A DNA stretch of 64,000 nt, from positions 1 to 64,000 of the forward strand of contig NZ_WPCC01000009.1 in NCBI RefSeq assembly GCF_009741925.1, in the 5' to 3' direction. Below the pieces are notes generated by a model. That model worked only from the letters and a program-made list of their open reading frames with translations, was not told the origin of the DNA and searched no databases. Shown here one piece after another: positions 53,704-63,322 of this stretch. The position numbers and the translations under genes were made by a program. The stretch is from Natronomonas sp. CBA1123. GTDB lineage: Archaea; Halobacteriota; Halobacteria; Halobacteriales; Haloarculaceae. Each line of letters opens with the position of its first letter. Position 1 is the first letter of the stretch.

Positions 53704-54243
53704 ATGGGCACAGACTGGAAAACCGCCATTCGAGAGGACCGCGAGGCGAAAGACGAGTACTTCGGAACGAACGCACACTCGCCGATTCCGCCGGAAGAGC
53801 GAAACGCCTTCGAGGGGCTTTCCTACTACGGACTCGATGACTCCTATCGGTTCGAACTCACCCTCCACGAACACGACGACAAGGAGACGGTGACCGTCGC
53901 AACGAGCACCGATGGCGAGCGGGAGTATCTCCGGTGGGGAGAGTTCCGGTTCGAGGTCGACGGCGAGGCTGTCACACTGCAGGCCTACAAGAGCGACCCC
54001 GACGACGACCGACTCTGGGTACCGTTCCGTGACACGACGAGCGGCGAGGAAACCTACGGTGCCGGTCGGTATCTCGACCTCGAACCCGAAACCCACCGGA
54101 CCGACGACGGGACGTGGATTCTCGATTTCAACGAAGCGTACAACCCGACCTGTGCGTACTCCGACCAGTACGAGTGTCCCCTCCCGCCGACCGAAAATTG
54201 GCTCGAAGTACCGGTCGAAGCCGGCGAGAAAGCGTATCACTAG
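53704..54243 (+). CDS. DUF1684 family protein
   Basis: A 179-residue soluble protein. DWKTAIREDREAKDEYF, FEGLSYYGLDDSYRF, DGTWILDFNEAYNPTCAYSDQYECPLPP are the family landmarks (the last forms the Cys/Asn/Pro-rich end motif). Many bacterial members are secreted; this one has no signal and is probably cytoplasmic. Function unknown. Start ATG 53704 (MGTDWK). Followed by a small zinc-finger gene 12 nt later. Confidence 0.87.
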   Translation: MGTDWKTAIREDREAKDEYFGTNAHSPIPPEERNAFEGLSYYGLDDSYRFELTLHEHDDKETVTVATSTDGEREYLRWGEFRFEVDGEAVTLQAYKSDPDDDRLWVPFRDTTSGEETYGAGRYLDLEPETHRTDDGTWILDFNEAYNPTCAYSDQYECPLPPTENWLEVPVEAGEKAYH

Positions 54244-54255
54244 AGGCGAGAACAC

Positions 54256-54414
54256 GTGAGCGTCGAAACACTCTGTCAGATCTGCGAGGCGGCACCTGCC
54301 GAGCACCAGTGTTCCCGGTGTGGGGCGCTCGTCTGTCCGGCCCACTACGACGTGGAAACGGGGCTGTGTACCGACTGCGCTGCGGAATATCGGGGCACGC
54401 CGTCGGGCGAGTGA
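54256..54414 (+). CDS. 52-residue HIT-type zinc-finger protein
   Basis: GTG 54256 to TGA 54412-54414 encodes MSVETLCQICEAAPAEHQC, SRCGALVCPAHYDVETG and LCTDCAAEYRGTPSGE. The CxxC, CxxC, C-x2-H, CxxC arrangement is that of the zf-HIT finger, binding two zinc ions. It follows DUF1684 by 12 nt on the same strand and is likely co-transcribed with it. Probably a protein-interaction module. Confidence 0.7.
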   Translation: MSVETLCQICEAAPAEHQCSRCGALVCPAHYDVETGLCTDCAAEYRGTPSGE

Positions 54415-54429
54415 GGCAGTACGCCGCGA

Positions 54430-55224
54430 CTACTCGGCGGGGACACCGATCTGGGCTCCGTCGACGTATCGACAGTTGACGGCGACCCCGAGCATGAGCA
54501 GCAGCGAAGCGATGTAGAGGCTGGTCAACAACAGGAGAACCCCGCTCAGCGTGCCGTAAATCGCGTACTGAGGCGCCTGTCGGACGTACACCTGAACGAT
54601 GACGTGGAGGACGGTCCACCCCGACGCGGCGAAGACGGCACCCGGGAGCGCCGACCGCGGTCCCGACACCACATTCGAAGGGACGTAGTACATCGGCAGG
54701 AACACCACCGTGAGCGCGCCGAGCAGCACGCCAGCGGCGACGCTGTCGAAGAGGATGCTGTCGGCGAACGCAAGCGAAACGGCGCTCGTCGTCACGAGGA
54801 CGAGTCCCGAAGCGGCGAGCGACCCGATGACGACCACGCCGTCGCGGAGTCGAGTCGGTCGGCGTCGGCCGCTGGAGGCCGACCGCTCGATTCGACCCAG
54901 TACCGTCAGGAACGCCACTGCGGCGTTGGCACTCGTCCAGCCGAGTACGGTGACCGAAAGCACCGAGGCACCGGTTCGACCCGACACCGACGCGAGCGCG
55001 TTGGCGAACAACTCCCGCGCCGCAGGCGTCAGATACAGCGTCATCGACTCCTCGACGCCAGCAGCGAACCGGGGGCCGAACACTGCAAGCCCCAACAACA
55101 GCAGGGGAACGAGCGAGACGAACGTGTAGTACGCCAGTGCGGCAGCCGGATACTTCACGTCGTGTTCGTACGCCACCCTGAGGAGTGCAACGACATCGCG
55201 AACACCCCGAGCCGAGAGCTCCAT
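54430..55224 (-). CDS. YihY/BrkB-family membrane protein
   Basis: A 264-residue membrane protein with six helices in the YihY (formerly ribonuclease BN) pattern: YPAAALAYYTFVSLVPLLLLGLAVFG near the N-terminus and GTLSGVLLLLTSLYIASLLLMLG near the end. Transport role not established. Start ATG 55224 (MELSARGV); the longer frame's first 22 codons overlap divergent promoter DNA. Confidence 0.88.
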   Translation of the reverse strand: MELSARGVRDVVALLRVAYEHDVKYPAAALAYYTFVSLVPLLLLGLAVFGPRFAAGVEESMTLYLTPAARELFANALASVSGRTGASVLSVTVLGWTSANAAVAFLTVLGRIERSASSGRRRPTRLRDGVVVIGSLAASGLVLVTTSAVSLAFADSILFDSVAAGVLLGALTVVFLPMYYVPSNVVSGPRSALPGAVFAASGWTVLHVIVQVYVRQAPQYAIYGTLSGVLLLLTSLYIASLLLMLGVAVNCRYVDGAQIGVPAE

Positions 55225-55374
55225 ATGAGGTATCCAACGTTCGGGCCCAAAACTCGTTGCCCTCGATTGGCTGCCGAACTCGGCGAGCAACCCCCGTACT
55301 GACCGCGCTCGGTCGTCCGTGGACGCCCGCCAAGAGGCACAGTACCATTACCCACGGGGCCGAACAGTGCGACA

Positions 55375-57934
55375 GTGTCCGATAGCCCTCACAGCCAGTC
55401 GGCCGAGGAGGTCCTCTCCACCCACGACACCAGCGTCGAGGGACTCTCGGAGGGGGTGGCGGCGGAGCGACTCGAAACGCACGGCCCCAACGACGTCGTC
55501 AAGGGGAGTGCGCGCACGTGGCCGAAAATCCTCCTCGCACAGTTCGACAGCGTTCTCATCTGGGTACTCCTGGCCGCCGCCGCGCTGTCTATCGTCGCCG
55601 GTCACGCCGTCGACGCCGTCCTCATCGCCGTCATCGTCGTAGCCAACGGGCTCTTCGGATTCGTCCAGGACTACCGCGCCGAACAGAGCCTCGACGCGCT
55701 CCGTGAGTTGACCGCACCGACGGCGACCGTCCGACGCGGCGGCGACGCCATCGACGTCACCGCGACGGAACTCGTCCCCGGTGACGTCGTGGAGTTGTCC
55801 AGCGGCGACGTCGTGCCGGCGGACGGACGGCTCCTCGAGGAGACGGACCTCGAAATCGACGAGGCGGCGCTGACGGGCGAAAGCGCTCCCGTCTCGAAAG
55901 ACCCCGACCCCGTCGCGGCCGACGCGCCGCTTGCCGACCGGACGGGAGTGGTGTACAAGGGGACGAACGTCACCCGCGGCAGCGGCGTCGCGGTGGTCAC
56001 CGCAACCGGGATGGACACCGAGGTGGGAGCCATCGCTCGCGAGTTGGCGGCGACCGAAGAGACCGAAACGCCCCTCCAGCAGGAACTCGACGAACTGGGG
56101 CGGTACCTCGGCATCGGCGTGGTCGTGTTGGCCCTGTTGGTCGTCCCGCTGTTGTTGTTCCGGGGGACCGAGCCCATACAAGCCGGGCTGACGGCGATTT
56201 CGCTGGCCGTCGCCGCCGTCCCTGAGGGGTTGCCAGCCGTCGTCACCCTGACGCTCGCCCTCGGCGTGCGGAAGATGGCCGACGAGAACGCGCTGGTTCG
56301 GAGCCTCCCGGCGGTCGAAGCCCTCGGTTCCGTCGACGTCATCTGTACCGACAAGACCGGAACGCTCACGGAAGGGCGAATGACCGCGAGCAGGGTGTGG
56401 ACGAACGACGCGGTCGTCGAACTCGACGAGACGGAACAGGACGGCACCTCCGAGCAGGTCGAACTGCTGTTGCGGGCCGGCGCGCTCTGTAACGACGCCA
56501 CCACCGAGAAGGGCGACCCAACCGAGAAGGCGTTGGTCGTCGCCGCCGAGGAGTACGGCTTCGACGTCGAGACGCTTCGGGAGGAGAACCCCCGAACCGA
56601 CGAGATTCCGTTCTCTTCCGAACGGAAGTGGATGGGGACCGTCCACGGCGACCGCGGCTACGTGAAAGGCGCCCCGGAGGTCGTCCTCTCGAAGTCGAGT
56701 CGCATCCACACGGCCGACGGTCCTGCCGACCTCACCGACGAGGCCGCCGAGGGCGTCCGCGAGCAGGTGAAAACGTTCGCCGACGACGCTCTCCGGGTGC
56801 TTGCAGTCGCCTACGCCGACGACCCCGACGACATGGACTCGGAGTTGGTGTTCGTCGGACTCATCGGCCTCATCGACCCGCCGCGTGAGGAGGTCGCCGA
56901 GGCGATTGCGGCGACCGAACGCGCCGGTATCGGCGTGAAGATGATAACCGGCGACAACGTCCGGACGGCAGCCGCCATCGCAGGGTCACTCGGGATGGGA
57001 CGGACGGTCACCGAGGGCAAGGAAATCGAGACGATGAGCGACGATGAACTCCGCGAGCGCGTCGAGACCGCCGACGTGTTCGCCCGCACCTCGCCGGAAC
57101 ACAAGGTCCGCATCCTGCGTGCGCTCAAGGACAACGGCCACGTCGTCGCGATGACGGGCGACGGCGTCAACGACGCCCCGGCGCTGAAGAGCGCCGACAT
57201 CGGCATCGCGATGGGGATTCGCGGCACCGACGTGGCCAAACACGCCAGCGACGTGGTGTTGCTCGACGACAACTACGCCACCATCGAGCGGGCCGTCGAG
57301 CGCGGACGCGCCATCTTCGACAACGTCTGGAAGTTCGTCGCCTACCTGCTCAGCGCGAACGTCGCCGAAGTCGCGCTCGTCTTTCTCGCCTCGCTGTTCG
57401 GCTATCTCGTCTTGCCTGCGGTGCAGTTGCTGTGGATTAACCTCCTCACCGACGGGTTGCCGGCGCTGGCGCTCGGCGCCGACCCCCCAAAGCGGCGACG
57501 TGATGGAGCGGCCGCCCCGGGAGTCCGACCGCGGCATCATCGACCGCCGGATGCTCGGCCTCATCGGCGGCACTGGCGCGGTGTCGACCGTGCTCATGCT
57601 CGGATTGCTGTTTTACACGCTCGGCGGAGCCGCCGCTATCACGCCGTACGCGATGACGATGGTGTTCACCGGGTTCGTCGCCCTCGAATTCGAGAAACTG
57701 TACGTCATCCGGTGGCTGCGGGAGACGCCGACGTTCTCGAACCCCTGGCTTGCGGTCGCCGTCGTCTCGTCGCTGGTGCTCCAGTTGGCGGTGCTGTACA
57801 CGCCGCTCAACCGATACTTCGGAACCGTCCCCCTCGGCGTCGCCGACTGGGGCGTCATCGGTGTCGTCCTCGCGGTCGCGCTGCCCGCTTACCTCGCGGT
57901 CGTCGCGCTGCTCAAGCGCACGACGCCGGCTTGA
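55375..57934 (+). pseudogene. P-type Ca2+-type cation ATPase, frameshifted near its 3' end
   Basis: A P2-type ATPase of about 853 residues. The actuator motif is ALTGESAPVS, M4 has PEGLPAVVTLTLALG, phosphorylation site DKTGTLTEG, hinge TGDGVNDAPALK. The frame breaks at 57483-57491 (run of C then A); losing one base gives DPPSGDVMERPPRESDRG and the last four helices to TGA 57932-57934. Start is GTG 55375. The PEGLPA type resembles Ca2+/Mn2+ pumps. DUF211 and VIT1-like genes follow, hinting at divalent-cation homeostasis. The break may be a sequence error. Confidence 0.85.
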
Positions 57935-58001
57935 GGGTAGCGCGGGCGCCAAAACCACTGCTCCGGGATACCCTTTTGGACGGCGAGGTTGTCCACAACG
58001 T

Positions 58002-58289
58002 ATGTCCACAGTTCGCCGGCTCGTCATCGACGTGTTGAAACCTCACGAACCCTCGATTCTGGAGTTCACGACGCAACTCTCCGGCATCGAGAGCGTCGAG
58101 GGCGTCACGTCGTCGCTCATCGAACTCGACAAGGAGGTCCAGAACGTCAAACTGACCTTCGAAGGCGAGGACGTGGCTTTCGATGCAATCGAGGAGCGAA
58201 TCGAGAGCCTCGGCGGGACGGTCCACTCCATCGACCAGGTCGCCTGCGGCGAGTACATCGTGGCGGACCACCCGACGCTACAGGACTGA
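58002..58289 (+). CDS. DUF211 family protein
   Basis: A 95-residue ferredoxin-like (alpha/beta) protein. VRRLVIDVLKPHEPSILEFTTQL and VEGVTSSLIELDKEVQNVKLTFEGED are the conserved family pattern; the end has SIDQVACGEYIV with a single Cys. The family is widespread in archaea and of unknown function, possibly metal binding. ATG 58002 lies 67 nt after the ATPase and 2 nt before the next gene, so it is co-transcribed. Confidence 0.87.
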   Translation: MSTVRRLVIDVLKPHEPSILEFTTQLSGIESVEGVTSSLIELDKEVQNVKLTFEGEDVAFDAIEERIESLGGTVHSIDQVACGEYIVADHPTLQD

Positions 58290-58291
58290 CT

Positions 58292-58873
58292 GTGGCCTCG
58301 ATTCGACGGCAACTCCGGCGACTCCTCGGACGGGAAGGCGTCCTCTCCATCGCCCGGCGCTACTTCGTCTCCAACGGGTTCGACGGGACGCTCACCAGTA
58401 TCGGCGTCATCGTCGGCGCCGTCCTCTCGGGTGTCCCCAGCGGCGCGACGGTCATCAAAATAGGGCTGGGCGCGGCGGTCGGCCTCGGAACGTCGGCGGT
58501 CTGGAGCGTCTGGGAAATCGAACGCGCCGAAACCAAGGCCGAACTCAGACGCATCGAGCGGGCGATGCTCGTCGACCTCGACGACACCCAAATCGAACGC
58601 GAACAGCGCGGTGCCCGCCTGTTTCACGCGACGATGAGCGGCCTCGGCCCGCTCATCGGCATCCTCATCCCGCTCACCCCGTTTCTCTTCGAGGGAACGC
58701 TTTTCACGATGGTCGAAGCCGCACTCATCGCGGTCGCACTCGGTATCGGGGTGCTGGGTGTCTTCGGGGCGTACATGGGCTCGATGTCCGGCCAACGCTG
58801 GTACGTCGCCGCGGCCCGGATGGCGCTTGCCGGGTTGGTCGTCGCGGTAATCAACGTCTTTTTGCCCGGTTGA
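58292..58873 (+). CDS. VIT1/CCC1-family transporter homologue
   Basis: A 193-residue membrane protein, start GTG 58292. FVSNGFDGTLTSIGVIVGAVLSG matches helix 1 of the VIT1/CCC1 iron/manganese transporters (Asp in DGTLT), and about five helices follow. A charged cytoplasmic helical pair (ETKAELRRIERAMLVDLDDTQIE) could be the metal-binding helices. Placed beside the P-type ATPase and DUF211, it suggests a divalent-metal handling set. Confidence 0.82.
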   Translation: MASIRRQLRRLLGREGVLSIARRYFVSNGFDGTLTSIGVIVGAVLSGVPSGATVIKIGLGAAVGLGTSAVWSVWEIERAETKAELRRIERAMLVDLDDTQIEREQRGARLFHATMSGLGPLIGILIPLTPFLFEGTLFTMVEAALIAVALGIGVLGVFGAYMGSMSGQRWYVAAARMALAGLVVAVINVFLPG

Positions 58874-58943
58874 ACGGCCCCTTGCGACCGACCCGAACGC
58901 CTCAGCGGTCAAGTTTTATTGTCACTCCTCTGGAACGAGGGTC

Positions 58944-60266
58944 GTGGCAGCAAGCAACACCCCACAGTCGGACGCCGATATCGGCCTGTTGGACGCCGTC
59001 GCCATCGAGGTCGGTCTCATCATCGGCGGCGCGCTGTTCGCGCTGGTCGGCGTCGGCGTCGACATCGCCGGAACGGGCGTCGTGTTGTCGTTCGGCGTCG
59101 CCATAACCATCGCCGTCCTCGGGTTGGTTCCGACGGCGATGTTGGGTGCATCGTTTCCGACGACGTGTGGACACTACCGCTACCCCGCCCGGTTCGTCTC
59201 GCCGGCACTGGCGTTTCTAGCGGCGTGGGGCCTCGGCATCAGCATGTTCGCCGGCGGGTTGCCGCTGTACGCGCTGACCGCCGGCGAGTACCTGACGGCG
59301 CTGGTTCCGTTCTCGGCGACCGCGAGCGGCATCGCCCTGCTGACGCTGTTTTTCGTGTTGAACCTCTTCGGGATTCGACTCGCAGCGAAAGTCCAACTGC
59401 TGATGTTCGTGGGGTTGGTCGTCGCGTTGGGTGCGTTCGTCGCCTTCGGCGCTCCGACCGTCGAGGCGGCGAACCTCACCTCGCCGTTCGCCAGTGGGCC
59501 GGTCGGGATTCTCGCGGCCGCGGGCGTGCTGTACTTCACCTGTCTGGGCGCGAACTTCGTCATCGACATCGGCGGCGACCTCCGGGATGCGACGGTGACG
59601 ATTCCGCGGTCGTTCCTCCTCTCCATCCCGCTGGTCTTCCTGCTGTACGTCTCCGTCGCCGCCGTCGCCGTCGGGTCGCTGGGCGTCGAAGCGATGGCGG
59701 GACAGACCCTCGAAATCGCCGCCGAGCGGTTCCTCTCGCCGGCGTTCCAGACGGTGTTCATCATCTGTGGAGCGCTGTTCGCCGTCGCGACCAGTCTCAA
59801 TGCGACGTTCATCCTGATTCCGAAGTACGCCGAGGCCCTCGCCGACGACGGCGTGTTCCCGGCCGCCCTCGGCGCCACGAACGACCGCTTCGGGACGGCC
59901 CACTGGACGCTGCTCGGAACCTACCTCCTCAGTGCGGCCATTCTGCTGGCACCGCTTCCATTCGAACAGTTGGGGACGATGCTGGCCTTCGGCGGCGCGC
60001 TCGTCGTGACGGTCGTCATGCTAGCGGCCATCAGCGTCCTCCGAGACCCACCTTCGGAGTTCGACCGCGAGGCGTTCCCCGTCTCGACGCGAGTCGTCTA
60101 CGCGATGGCGGTGCTTGCGGTGCCGCTGAACCTGCTTCTCATCGCACTGCTCGCGACCCAATCGACGACGCTGTTTCTCGCGTGGGCAGGACTGGTCGCG
60201 CTGGGGGTGCTGTTCTATCACGTCCGAACCGACGGCATCGGGTCGACTGCCGAGGCCGTCGAGTAG
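58944..60266 (+). CDS. APC-superfamily amino-acid permease
   Basis: A 440-residue permease with about 12 helices, start GTG 58944. Helix 1 has the APC motif GLIIGGALFALVGVGVDIAG and helix 6 FTCLGANFVIDIGGDLRDATVTIPR. The G-x-G-like break in helix 1 and the glycine-rich segments indicate LeuT-type folding. Substrate is unknown (amino acids or amines). Confidence 0.9.
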   Translation: MAASNTPQSDADIGLLDAVAIEVGLIIGGALFALVGVGVDIAGTGVVLSFGVAITIAVLGLVPTAMLGASFPTTCGHYRYPARFVSPALAFLAAWGLGISMFAGGLPLYALTAGEYLTALVPFSATASGIALLTLFFVLNLFGIRLAAKVQLLMFVGLVVALGAFVAFGAPTVEAANLTSPFASGPVGILAAAGVLYFTCLGANFVIDIGGDLRDATVTIPRSFLLSIPLVFLLYVSVAAVAVGSLGVEAMAGQTLEIAAERFLSPAFQTVFIICGALFAVATSLNATFILIPKYAEALADDGVFPAALGATNDRFGTAHWTLLGTYLLSAAILLAPLPFEQLGTMLAFGGALVVTVVMLAAISVLRDPPSEFDREAFPVSTRVVYAMAVLAVPLNLLLIALLATQSTTLFLAWAGLVALGVLFYHVRTDGIGSTAEAVE

Positions 60267-60282
60267 GCCCCCAAGTGGACTT

Positions 60283-60627
60283 TCAGTCGTCGTCCGCCGA
60301 GACGACCTCCGCGTCGGCTCTGGAGTACCCCGGCGGCGTCGCCGAATCATCCTCTCGTTCGGCTCTCGTGACGGCCCGCGCGGCGTAGTAGGTCAACACG
60401 AGCAACACGACCGCGGGGACGACGATGAGCGACATCTGGACGAAGACCACGAGCACGTCGCTCGGATACGACCCGTAGGTAACGAACAGGGCCACGAAAA
60501 ACAGGAGTATCCCGAGTGGAATCGCGTTAACCAATACGTCGAGAAACACCTCGCGGTCGAAGAGTCCGTCGCGGTTCGACATATCCGGGCGGTCGCCGCC
60601 CTCGAGACTATCGATTGTGCCGAACAT
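60283..60627 (-). CDS. DUF6684-like two-helix membrane protein
   Basis: A 114-residue haloarchaeal protein with FDREVFLDVLVNAIPLGILLF before the first helix (about 35-52), a second helix (about 62-85), then an acidic tail. I recall this as the DUF6684 family, often near terminal-oxidase or electron-transfer genes, but no function is known. Convergent with the permease. ATG 60625-60627, or the internal ATG 15 codons in. Confidence 0.72.
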   Translation of the reverse strand: MFGTIDSLEGGDRPDMSNRDGLFDREVFLDVLVNAIPLGILLFFVALFVTYGSYPSDVLVVFVQMSLIVVPAVVLLVLTYYAARAVTRAEREDDSATPPGYSRADAEVVSADDD

Positions 60628-60708
60628 GTTCCCGTGTGAAACAGTCCGGTGCGACCGCTACATCTATTAAGGGATGGCTGACACATCACCGACGGAGCAA
60701 CACAGACA

Positions 60709-61812
60709 ATGACAATCGAGCGAACGGGCGTCGTCGGCGCGGGACTGATGGGTCGCGATATCGCCGGACTGCTGGCGAACGCCGGCTATACGGTCACGCT
60801 GGTCGACGTCGACGCCGACGTGTTGGCCGAGGCACGAGCGTATCACGAGGAGACGCTGGAGGCGGAACTCCGCGCCGGTGGCCTCGAGGTATCGGACCGG
60901 CCGGCCCAGCGAATCGACTACGACACGGACATCGAGGCGCTGTCGGACGCCGAGTTCGTCGTCGAAGCCGTCCCCGAACGGCTCGACCTCAAACGCGGCA
61001 TCGTCGCCGACCTCGAAAGCGCCCTCGACAGCGAGGCGATTATCGGGACGAACACCTCCTCGTTGACGCCCGGTGACATCGCCGCCGAGATGGACCACCC
61101 CGAACGGGTCGTCCTGTTTCACTTCGCGAACCCCGCACTTCGCCGCGACATCGTCGAGATATCCGGCGACGAGGCGAGCGACCGCGCCCTCGAAATCGCC
61201 CACGAGGCCGCCGAAGCCATCGACCGCGAGCCGATTCGACTCGGCCGGGAGTACCGCGCCAACGGCCTCTCGCGGCTGTCTGCGAGCATCAAATGCGCCG
61301 CGACGTGGGAACTGCTGGAGGCCGACCCCGCGGCCATCGACACCGCCGCGAGAAACGTCGGCTTCGACCGCGGGCCGCTGGAACTCATCGACCTCATCGG
61401 TCTCGACGTCCACCTCGCGACCGTCGACAATCTCTCGGAGGTGTACGGCGACCGCTACGCCCCGCCGCCGGAAATCCGCGACCGGATGGAAGAGTTGGTC
61501 GACTCCGGCCGCCTCGGCAAGAAATCCGGCGCGGGCTTCTTCGAGTGGGACGGCGAGGCGTGTCTGATGGCCGACCCCGAGGAGCCACACGACATCCAGC
61601 CGATTTTGGCCGCGCTGGTCAACGAGGGCCACCGCCTCGTCGAGGACGGCATCGCCGACGAGGCGACGGTCGACGAGATTCTCAAACGCGGCGGCGACAG
61701 CGAAATCGGCCCCTTCGACCTCGAGGAGATGTTCGGCACCGACGCGCTGCGGGAGACCCTCGAGGAGCGCCACGAGGAGACGGGCGCGGCCGTCTACGAC
61801 ACCGTCTTCTGA
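60709..61812 (+). CDS. 3-hydroxyacyl-CoA dehydrogenase
   Basis: A 367-residue NAD+-dependent HAD. The Rossmann motif is GVVGAGLMGRDIAGLLA near the N-terminus. FVVEAVPERLDLKR, TSSLTPGDIA and LFHFANPALRRDIVEI match the HCDH_N domain, and two C-terminal HCDH domains (about 185-280, 295-355) with GLDVHLATVDNLSEVYG and GRLGKKSGAGFFEW follow. It oxidises 3-hydroxyacyl-CoA in fatty-acid or PHA metabolism. The usual catalytic His is at the FHFANP site. Confidence 0.92.
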   Translation: MTIERTGVVGAGLMGRDIAGLLANAGYTVTLVDVDADVLAEARAYHEETLEAELRAGGLEVSDRPAQRIDYDTDIEALSDAEFVVEAVPERLDLKRGIVADLESALDSEAIIGTNTSSLTPGDIAAEMDHPERVVLFHFANPALRRDIVEISGDEASDRALEIAHEAAEAIDREPIRLGREYRANGLSRLSASIKCAATWELLEADPAAIDTAARNVGFDRGPLELIDLIGLDVHLATVDNLSEVYGDRYAPPPEIRDRMEELVDSGRLGKKSGAGFFEWDGEACLMADPEEPHDIQPILAALVNEGHRLVEDGIADEATVDEILKRGGDSEIGPFDLEEMFGTDALRETLEERHEETGAAVYDTVF

Positions 61813-61836
61813 GTGGCCGTCGGAGCGTCTCGGCGG

Positions 61837-62349
61837 TCAGTTCAGCGTCCAGAAGCCGTAGTTGAGATACGTCGCAAAGGAAACCCACAGCAGGTACGGG
61901 ACCAGGAGTATGGCCGCCCGGCGGTCGACGCGGCCGAAGGCCCACATCGTCGCGACGATGAGCACCCAGAGTGCGAGGATGACCGCGAGTCCGAGGCCGA
62001 TTTCGCGCGCCCCGAAGAAGACGGCCGACCACCCGAGATTGAACAGGAAGTGGACGGCGAAGACGCCGACGGCGAGCCGAACCGCCTCGGGGTCGGCATC
62101 TGCCTGCCGCCACACCAGCCACAGGGCGACGCCGATGAGCGCGAACAGGGTCGTCCAGACGGGGCCGAACACCCAGTTCGGCGGCGCCAGCGCCGGCTGT
62201 TGGAGCGAGTCGTACCACGCGCCGAGTCCCTGTACGGTGAAGACGGCGCCCGAGGCGCCGACCACCTCGACGGCGAGGACAGCGACGACGAGGGCGAGGA
62301 GCGGGCGTTCAACGGCCAGTTCTCGGAGGTCCGACCGGAGAGAGGTCAT
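61837..62349 (-). CDS. TspO/MBR family protein
   Basis: A 170-residue five-helix membrane protein. WYDSLQQPALAPPNWVFGPVWTTLFALIGVALWLVW is the TspO signature (PPNWVFGPVWT), with LFNLGWSAVFFG and LLWVSFATYLNYGFWTLN (ending like N-x-W-LN) in later helices. The start is ATG 62349 (MTSLRSD), which gives the family length. TspO binds tetrapyrroles or related ligands and is linked to stress and oxygen responses. Convergent with the HAD gene. Confidence 0.93.
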   Translation of the reverse strand: MTSLRSDLRELAVERPLLALVVAVLAVEVVGASGAVFTVQGLGAWYDSLQQPALAPPNWVFGPVWTTLFALIGVALWLVWRQADADPEAVRLAVGVFAVHFLFNLGWSAVFFGAREIGLGLAVILALWVLIVATMWAFGRVDRRAAILLVPYLLWVSFATYLNYGFWTLN

Positions 62350-62510
62350 ACAGAAGGGTTCGGCCGAACGGACAAATACGTACGCTCGAGCGAGCGCCGA
62401 CACGTTGAGCATCCTCGGAAAAGCCACGACTCTGCAGAGCGAAACCGCCGAATCAGCAGCATACAAACGCCAGCGCACTCATTTATCGTCTCTGCTGACG
62501 TATCGGAGCC

Positions 62511-63308
62511 ATGTATTCGAGCCGCACGCTATCGTTGTTCGTCGTCGTCATGGTCGTCCTCGCCGGTTGTGCCAGCGGCGGCGATGTCGCCCCGAACGGC
62601 GATGCGGAGACTCCCTCGGGTGAGACGGTCGACGGGGACCGAGACGACGCCGAGGCGTTTTCGCTCGGTGACACCGAGCAGACTCTCCGTGAGGCCGGCA
62701 GTTTCACCGTGACGTGGCAGTACACCGGCGTCGACAGGAACGGCATCGAGACCGACGTCACTCGCGAGTTCTACGCCGACTTGGGCGCGGAGCGCTCGCA
62801 TACGGTAATCGCCACGGGTGACGGCGGCGACGACAGCGTCACCTCCGAGCAGTTCGTCGCCAACGGCGTCACCTACGCGCGCACCGGGTCGGGCGATGCG
62901 GCCTCCTACGCCGTCTACGAGGGTACGACGGATGTGGTCGGTACGGCCATCGCGCTCTCACAAGCCCGAGCGTACGGCGCGGACGACGACCTGGCGTATC
63001 GCGGAAGCGAGACGTTCGACGGCGTCGCCGTCGACCGCTACGAACTCTCCGCGGCCAGTTCGGCTATCATCCGGGCCGGTGGCGTGGCCGCCGGGTCGGC
63101 CGACGAGTTCGAACTCACCGACTTCGAATACACCGTCCTCGTCGACGGGGACGGCCTCTCGCGCTACGAAGCGTGGTCCTTCGCCGGCCGAACGCCAGAA
63201 GGGGAGACGGTGAGCGGGGAGTGGACGTACTCGCTGACCGGCGTCGGGTCGACCACCGTTCCGGACCCCGAGTGGCTGGCCGACGCGCAGGCCCAAGTCG
63301 CGAATTGA
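62511..63308 (+). CDS. secreted lipoprotein (DUF7537-like)
   Basis: A 265-residue haloarchaeal lipoprotein. MYSSRTLSLFVVVMVVLAGC has a hydrophobic signal and a lipobox ending in Cys20, followed by an acidic linker and a beta-rich extracellular domain (about 45-265). WQYTGVDRNGIETDVTREFY and VDRYELSA suggest a LolA/outer-surface-like fold. No catalytic motif is seen. Signal lacks a twin Arg, so it may be Sec-dependent. Confidence 0.82.
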   Translation: MYSSRTLSLFVVVMVVLAGCASGGDVAPNGDAETPSGETVDGDRDDAEAFSLGDTEQTLREAGSFTVTWQYTGVDRNGIETDVTREFYADLGAERSHTVIATGDGGDDSVTSEQFVANGVTYARTGSGDAASYAVYEGTTDVVGTAIALSQARAYGADDDLAYRGSETFDGVAVDRYELSAASSAIIRAGGVAAGSADEFELTDFEYTVLVDGDGLSRYEAWSFAGRTPEGETVSGEWTYSLTGVGSTTVPDPEWLADAQAQVAN

Positions 63309-63322
63309 GGCTGCTGCGATAC

